Shown: piece after piece, positions 59,541 to 64,000 of the stretch
How positions within the stretch are numbered: the first letter of the stretch is position 1
Layout of the letters: each line of letters opens with the position of its first letter
Source of the DNA: Capitella teleta
Lineage: Eukaryota; Annelida; Polychaeta; Capitellidae
Reading direction: 5' to 3'
DNA length: 64,000 nt
NCBI GenBank assembly: GCA_000328365.1
Contig: KB308499.1
Coordinates: 62,001 to 126,000, forward strand
Program-made: the position numbers and the translations under genes
The notes under the pieces: model-generated
Told to the model about the DNA's origin: nothing
Database searches by the model: none
The model's input: the letters and a program-made list of their open reading frames with translations, nothing else

Positions 59541-60145
59541 GGATCAACACAAACGATTCAGCTTCGTCGTCTCGAGTCGGAAAATGATGATAAGTGCCAA
59601 TAATGTGGTCAATTGTTCGGGTTGATATTACCTCATTCTCAGGTGTATAGCGATATAATAATTATGCGTTACGATTTCCATTCGATCAAGTGTGTGTTAC
59701 AAATTAAGAATTAGAATTAGAATTAGAGTTGTAATTGAGCAAATTCGTTGATTTGTTCAATATTAAATGTAATTGTGATTGCGTCTAGGATTTACGTGCA
59801 TGGGTACGTCTTAGGAGACCCCGGAGAGAGTGGGGTAGGAGACTCTAGACTATTTTTCTATATCTTTAAATAATCATTTTGAAGCCGCAAATGGCTCACA
59901 TTTTTCATTTGTGTGTGTGTTGACATTTAAAGTTTTTACTCAAATTGCATTTATGCAGAGACGAACTGATGACCAGTATAATTATAAGAGAACACACAAC
60001 ACACAAGTCAGAAAGAAATTAACATTTTAAGACTTAACAACACATAAAAAATACAGCAAAATTTAGGATAATAATGATATCACAAACGCTGGGAGAAAAC
60101 ACGAGTTTCACACATATTATGTCACCGACAGCAGCACAGCCAACA

Positions 60146-61572
60146 TTAAAGGGGGTCATGGTGCTGGACTTGGTGCCGCGCTGCGTCGATGAAAGATTGT
60201 CTGTCATGGTGGTCCCTCCACGTCGCCCAGGGCTGCCTGGAGGGCGTCACGCAGACCCCCTTGCCCCTCCACCAGTCATCCACATTGCTGATACTGGATC
60301 GATGGTGGTCCGCTTCGTGCATCATGCGACACATGCGGCACATGAACTTAGTGTTGAGGAACTCCCCGGTTCCCTTCCAACGAAAGTATGAATTGTACAA
60401 AGTGTCGTTTCTGTCCACTTTGTGCAAGTACTGCGCTAGAGCAGCTGGGCCGTTGAATTCGTCGACATGGATGTACGAGTGCGGAGGCGCGACGACCTGG
60501 TAGTCCTCGGGTGCGGCGCCCATTGCAATGGGCAGGACGTCATTCCTGGAAGACGAAATTTACTTATGGGAAGAGTGGAGATTACTGTATAACTAGTAGT
60601 ACTGTATTTACTAGTTACAAGGATGTAAGATTTCAATGATGTTAACACTCACCACAAACCGTTCCAGTAGAACTTTTCTGTTATGTAATCCCGACAGTTG
60701 GAGTTCTCAAAAGCAAGATAGAACTTGTATTTTTTGTTGAGCATATCAAAACACTGTTTGGATTTGCTACGAGGACAGCTATGCGTACCACACGGACCAT
60801 AAATGTGCACACCGATATATTTAGACAGCTCCTTCACGTACTTGAGTCGGCCGTTTTGAGCATTGCAATTGGACACAAACCAAGCAACTTTCTCGGTTTT
60901 CCCTGCTGCGTAGTCTTTTGGCGGAGCATCAGGTAATTTGGTGAAATTTTTAAACGGAACAAAACGCTCATACGGAGATACGAGGGTTGAGTCCCTCCTG
61001 TAAGTGGCCGTCCAGTTGATGACTTCCTTATAACCAGCCAGTCCGCGGGAATGGTGGGGCGATTCCAACGTAGACCACACCCAGATCTGCTCGGGTTTCT
61101 TAAGCTTCTTGGAAGGGAAGCTGGAGCCCTGGAAAAGCACGGCGTCTGCGGTGGCTAGCTCCTTGTTATTGGTTGTGATGGTGCACTTCTGGACGCCGCA
61201 TTGATTTTCGCGAAAGATTTTGTCTCCCGTGAGAGTGTTCCTGCCACCATTGTACACGAGCAACTTCTTCGTCGAAAGAGTTGGTAGTGCGTACAGCGAG
61301 AAAAGTTGTTCTAATATCCTGTCTTCCACGTGGTCTGGATCCAACCAGACGTTTGCCTTTGGGTAGTCTGCATCATGATGGTGAAGCGCAAGTCGGCTGA
61401 CGTTGTGAATGGGGTGTACGATGGCTCGAGGGATATTCAGGGTGGGCAGAGGGGCGATGGGAAGTTCCCGAGGCAGGTCCTGCTCCTTGTGCTGAATTAT
61501 ATGCAGCAGCACGATGAGGAGAAGACAGCCTGAGATGCCAAGGATCAGCACCTGGCGGATGTAACACCTCAT
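60146..61572 (-). CDS. Alpha-1,3-fucosyltransferase (GT10), type II Golgi enzyme
   Basis: GT10 enzymes transfer fucose from GDP-fucose to GlcNAc of glycans in the Golgi. Exon 1 is 61572-60653 (phase 2, donor GTGAGT) and exon 2 is 60545-60146 (acceptor TTCCAG), giving 439 residues. Topology is type II: a short cytoplasmic start MRCYIR, a transmembrane segment at about 7-26, then a stem. The catalytic region has INWTATYRRDS (185-195) and the family signature FYLAFENSNCRDYITEKFYW (284-303), then NGL/WNDVLPIAMG across the intron. N-glycosylation sites at 57, 186 and 209. The tail is rich in His, Cys and Met (FMCRMCRMMHEADHH). The paralogue type within the FUT family cannot be fixed, so no symbol is given. 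Confidence 0.94.
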
Positions 61573-63138
61573 CCTGCAGCTGCCACAGCCTCCTCAACTG
61601 CATTCATCAGTTATCTGCGCGGAAGAAACAGAAGAATGAGTAAAAGAATAAGAAGGGGAGCAGTTAATATTGAATGAATAGCGTTCATCAAATAATATAA
61701 TATGGACAGCAAGCGCGTCATCACTCTAGTGTCCTCAGAAGTTGTTTTATGATCTAAATCAAGTTCATTGAATCTTTTGGGATCGATGCGTTTCTTCAAC
61801 TTGATCATACATAAGAAATGAAGGGTTTTTTTTTTTTTTTTTTTTTGTACGCTTCAAAGGAAGTCACATATGGGCCAGCATCCTGGCATCGATGCTAACC
61901 TCATTGATCGCTTGTCCCTTCACACCAGCAAACCAGGCGTGGATCCTTTTAACCCCCAAAACAATCTTATCAATTCGTTAAGCATGGCACACATAGTAAT
62001 ATGCATCATTCGATTGAGACATCAGCAGTTCTGGTCGCTGCTTCCAAATGACGTGTGCGTGTCAATAGCTGAAAGACAGGGGTTTGATATCAAGCGAACC
62101 CATTGTCAACTGTTCACAGTTGCACACCTAAAATTAGCATTCGCGGAAAAGGTAGAACCTCGTCTTATTGATTTTACCTTAGTTCAAAATATCTCTAGGA
62201 GTAATGCTTTGATGACGAACAATATGGAAATCAATGCAGAGGGTATCGGTTCAGTTTGCGTCCTGACCCTCTCACATAGACCAATATCTCTATTACGTTG
62301 TATTGTAATCTAATTATTGAGGCTGTATAAATCACGGTGATACCAAAAGGCAATTTACTAATAGTGGTTATGCACCCACTTATTCGTGATATGAGTGTTA
62401 TATAATGTCCAGCAAAGCTTGAAAATGGCATGAATTAGAACGAATGGTTGATTACCATAAAATATAATGCAGTGCTCCCAGAAGAGCAAACATGTATATA
62501 ATTGTATAGGTGCGGGGTACATAGACCTTATAATAATCAATATGCACCGGTATATAAAACACTGGACAATTTGTGACAACTTAATACACGATGAAGAGTC
62601 TACTTCTGATCTGCATGCTGAAACTCGTCTTCAAGATTCTTTTTAAGGAAACAACAATCAACAAAACAAACATAGAATGCCTAGGAAAGGGGTTCCGTTC
62701 TCCAGAATGGGATCTGAACTATGCATCGATATAATTGAAACATGAATGGAGTCGATAATCGTTCTATCGATCTCATTAACATCAAACAGCAAAGCATATT
62801 CATATTGCAGAAGAAAACAGCCTCAACAGCTTGTAACGGATGAAGCCCCTGATAACAGATAAGACAATTAAAATTCATGTTTAATTAATTTCTTTATATT
62901 TCACAGAATCATATACTTCAGTTGAAATTCAGATTGTTTGTATCACCTTGCATGTTGTATCTAGGTTTTTTGTCGAAAATATTTGTTAGAAATTTACTGG
63001 ATGTCTCGCTGGAATTTAAGTGTCACAAAGTGTATAAAAATTTACTTGTAACCTGGTGCGTGCTGGTCGAGGGTCATAGCAAACTAGGACGATACTCGCC
63101 AAGTTGGTACGTGTGAGACGAGAGAGAAGGGTTTAAAT
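61573..63138. other. Upstream of the fucosyltransferase; one unassigned open frame
   Basis: A + strand frame of 147 codons at 61870-62313 (GQHPGIDANLIDRLSLHTSK...) has balanced composition but no recognised domain or splice context. A poly-T tract lies at 61826-61845. The promoter and any 5' UTR exon of the fucosyltransferase should be here; none could be placed. Confidence 0.4.
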
Positions 63139-63357
63139 CCCAACCTCCGAGCAGACAACTACGGACTCCCAACCTCCGGCCAGACAACCACGGGACAACT
63201 ACGGACTCCCAACCTCCGGCCAGACAACCACGGGACAACTACGGACTCCCAACCTCCGGCCAGACAACCACGGGACAACTACGGACTCCCAACCTCCGGC
63301 CAGACAACCACGGGACAACTACGGACTCCCAACCTCCGGCCAGACAACTACGGGCGA
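63139..63357. repeat. 40-bp minisatellite, four full and two partial units
   Basis: Unit starts CCCAACCTCCGGCCAGACAA and ends ACTACGGACT. Complete, identical copies begin at 63168, 63208, 63248 and 63288, flanked by partial copies at 63139 and 63328. Within the unit a CCAGACAACCACGGGACAACTAC phrase is itself an approximate duplication (GACAACCACGG / GACAACTACGG). Confidence 0.95.
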
Positions 63358-64000
63358 ATAAGGATGCAGTTAGCGGGAGAGACGGTAGAGTTGCCAGAGT
63401 GCCAGTATTGCTAGTAGTACCGTACCACTTAAAGAGTATGAAGTAATTATTGAGAGTAAACTTCAAGTACCAATTATATTTCATTTTATAAAGTTTATGT
63501 GTATTTGGGAGACATCCAGTCGAGTATAGGTTGTATGTTTAGTTCAATGATTTAATTCAAAATTTACGTTTACTTTGTGTATATTTGAAATTATTGATTA
63601 AAATATAAACATTTAAATTTATATCGCCTCTTGGGTTTTCTTACAAAGGTTTACACTGTAAATTGAGAAGACCCAAGCCGAACCCGAGTAGACAAACAAT
63701 TCCAATATTATTTGAGTAAAAGTGGGTAATAACCATATTTTTAACAAGTTGATGTCACACGTTCTGATTCAGCGTCGTCTGATTCAGCTTCCCCAATGCC
63801 GGGATTTGTTCAAAATGGTAATTTATTCTACCAGGGAAACCAAAGGAGGACAAGACAGACTCGCATCATCTCGTCTCATCTCAAGGACAATTCGATATCG
63901 GTTTTCTGTGAGTAGATAAAGGGAAGCAAACCACAATAAGACGCCAATCCTCAAACTCTTCAGACTTTGTTATGTGGTTTCCTCAAGGGCAACGTGGGCT
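63358..64000. other. No gene recognised
   Basis: AT-rich sequence to the window end. Contains a TTTACACTGTAAA palindrome at about 63650. No exon supported. Confidence 0.45.

Noticed and set aside
61870-62313. A 147-codon gene upstream of the fucosyltransferase
   Set aside because: No domain, splice site, polyA signal or codon pattern supports it; kept only as a note in the spacer entry.
63239-63484. A repeat-peptide gene from the minisatellite
   Set aside because: The frame exists only because a 40-base unit is repeated; 40 is not a multiple of three, so successive units change frame and the peptide is not periodic.

Overview
The window is nuclear DNA of an invertebrate animal. It is AT-rich and gene-sparse, with spliced genes (short GT-AG introns of about 50-110 bases plus a few long ones), AATAAA polyadenylation signals and many transposon relics. 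Protein similarity to vertebrate orthologues, a tRNA-derived SINE and a mixture of CR1/L2-like, RTE, Jockey/I, Ty3/gypsy, hAT and pogo/Tigger-type elements suggest a marine, possibly deuterostome, invertebrate such as an echinoderm or hemichordate. The species cannot be fixed from the sequence.

Layout: 1-3300 holds a broken Ty3/gypsy copy (minus) cut by a hAT relic, then a MULE/ZSWIM-like relic. 3636-5515 (+) is EXOSC2 without its first exon; one intron is almost filled by a pogo-type element. 5850-13300 is mostly repeats. 14123-15033 (+) is CSNK2B, lying tail-to-tail with PIN1 (minus, 16595-17887). About 12 kb without a recognised host gene follows (pogo-type element, hAT end, LINE 3' half). 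30362-40557 (+) is EVI5, a Rab-GAP, with a second CpG-rich first coding exon inside its long intron that would give a coiled-coil-only isoform. Just past its polyA signal are two strong, divergently oriented CTCF-type motifs. 42-50 kb is a repeat nest: assembly gap in an (ATA)n tract, LINE pieces, a SINE inside a LINE, a second broken Ty3/gypsy copy and a small pogo-type element. 50988-52142 (+) is an intronless orphan rhodopsin-class GPCR. 52-60 kb has no recognised gene but holds transposon ends, palindromic CRE sites and a cluster of promoter motifs near 59.4-59.5 kb. 60146-61572 (minus) is a two-exon alpha-1,3-fucosyltransferase. A 40-bp minisatellite lies at 63.1-63.4 kb.

The host genes do not form an operon. 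They are independent units: RNA decay (EXOSC2), kinase regulation (CSNK2B), phospho-dependent prolyl isomerisation (PIN1), Rab GTPase control (EVI5), a receptor and a Golgi glycosyltransferase. The strongest new observations are the internal EVI5 promoter/exon, the divergent CTCF pair, five different pogo-type element families with intact terminal repeats and TA duplications (one inside an EXOSC2 intron), and the unusual GPCR.
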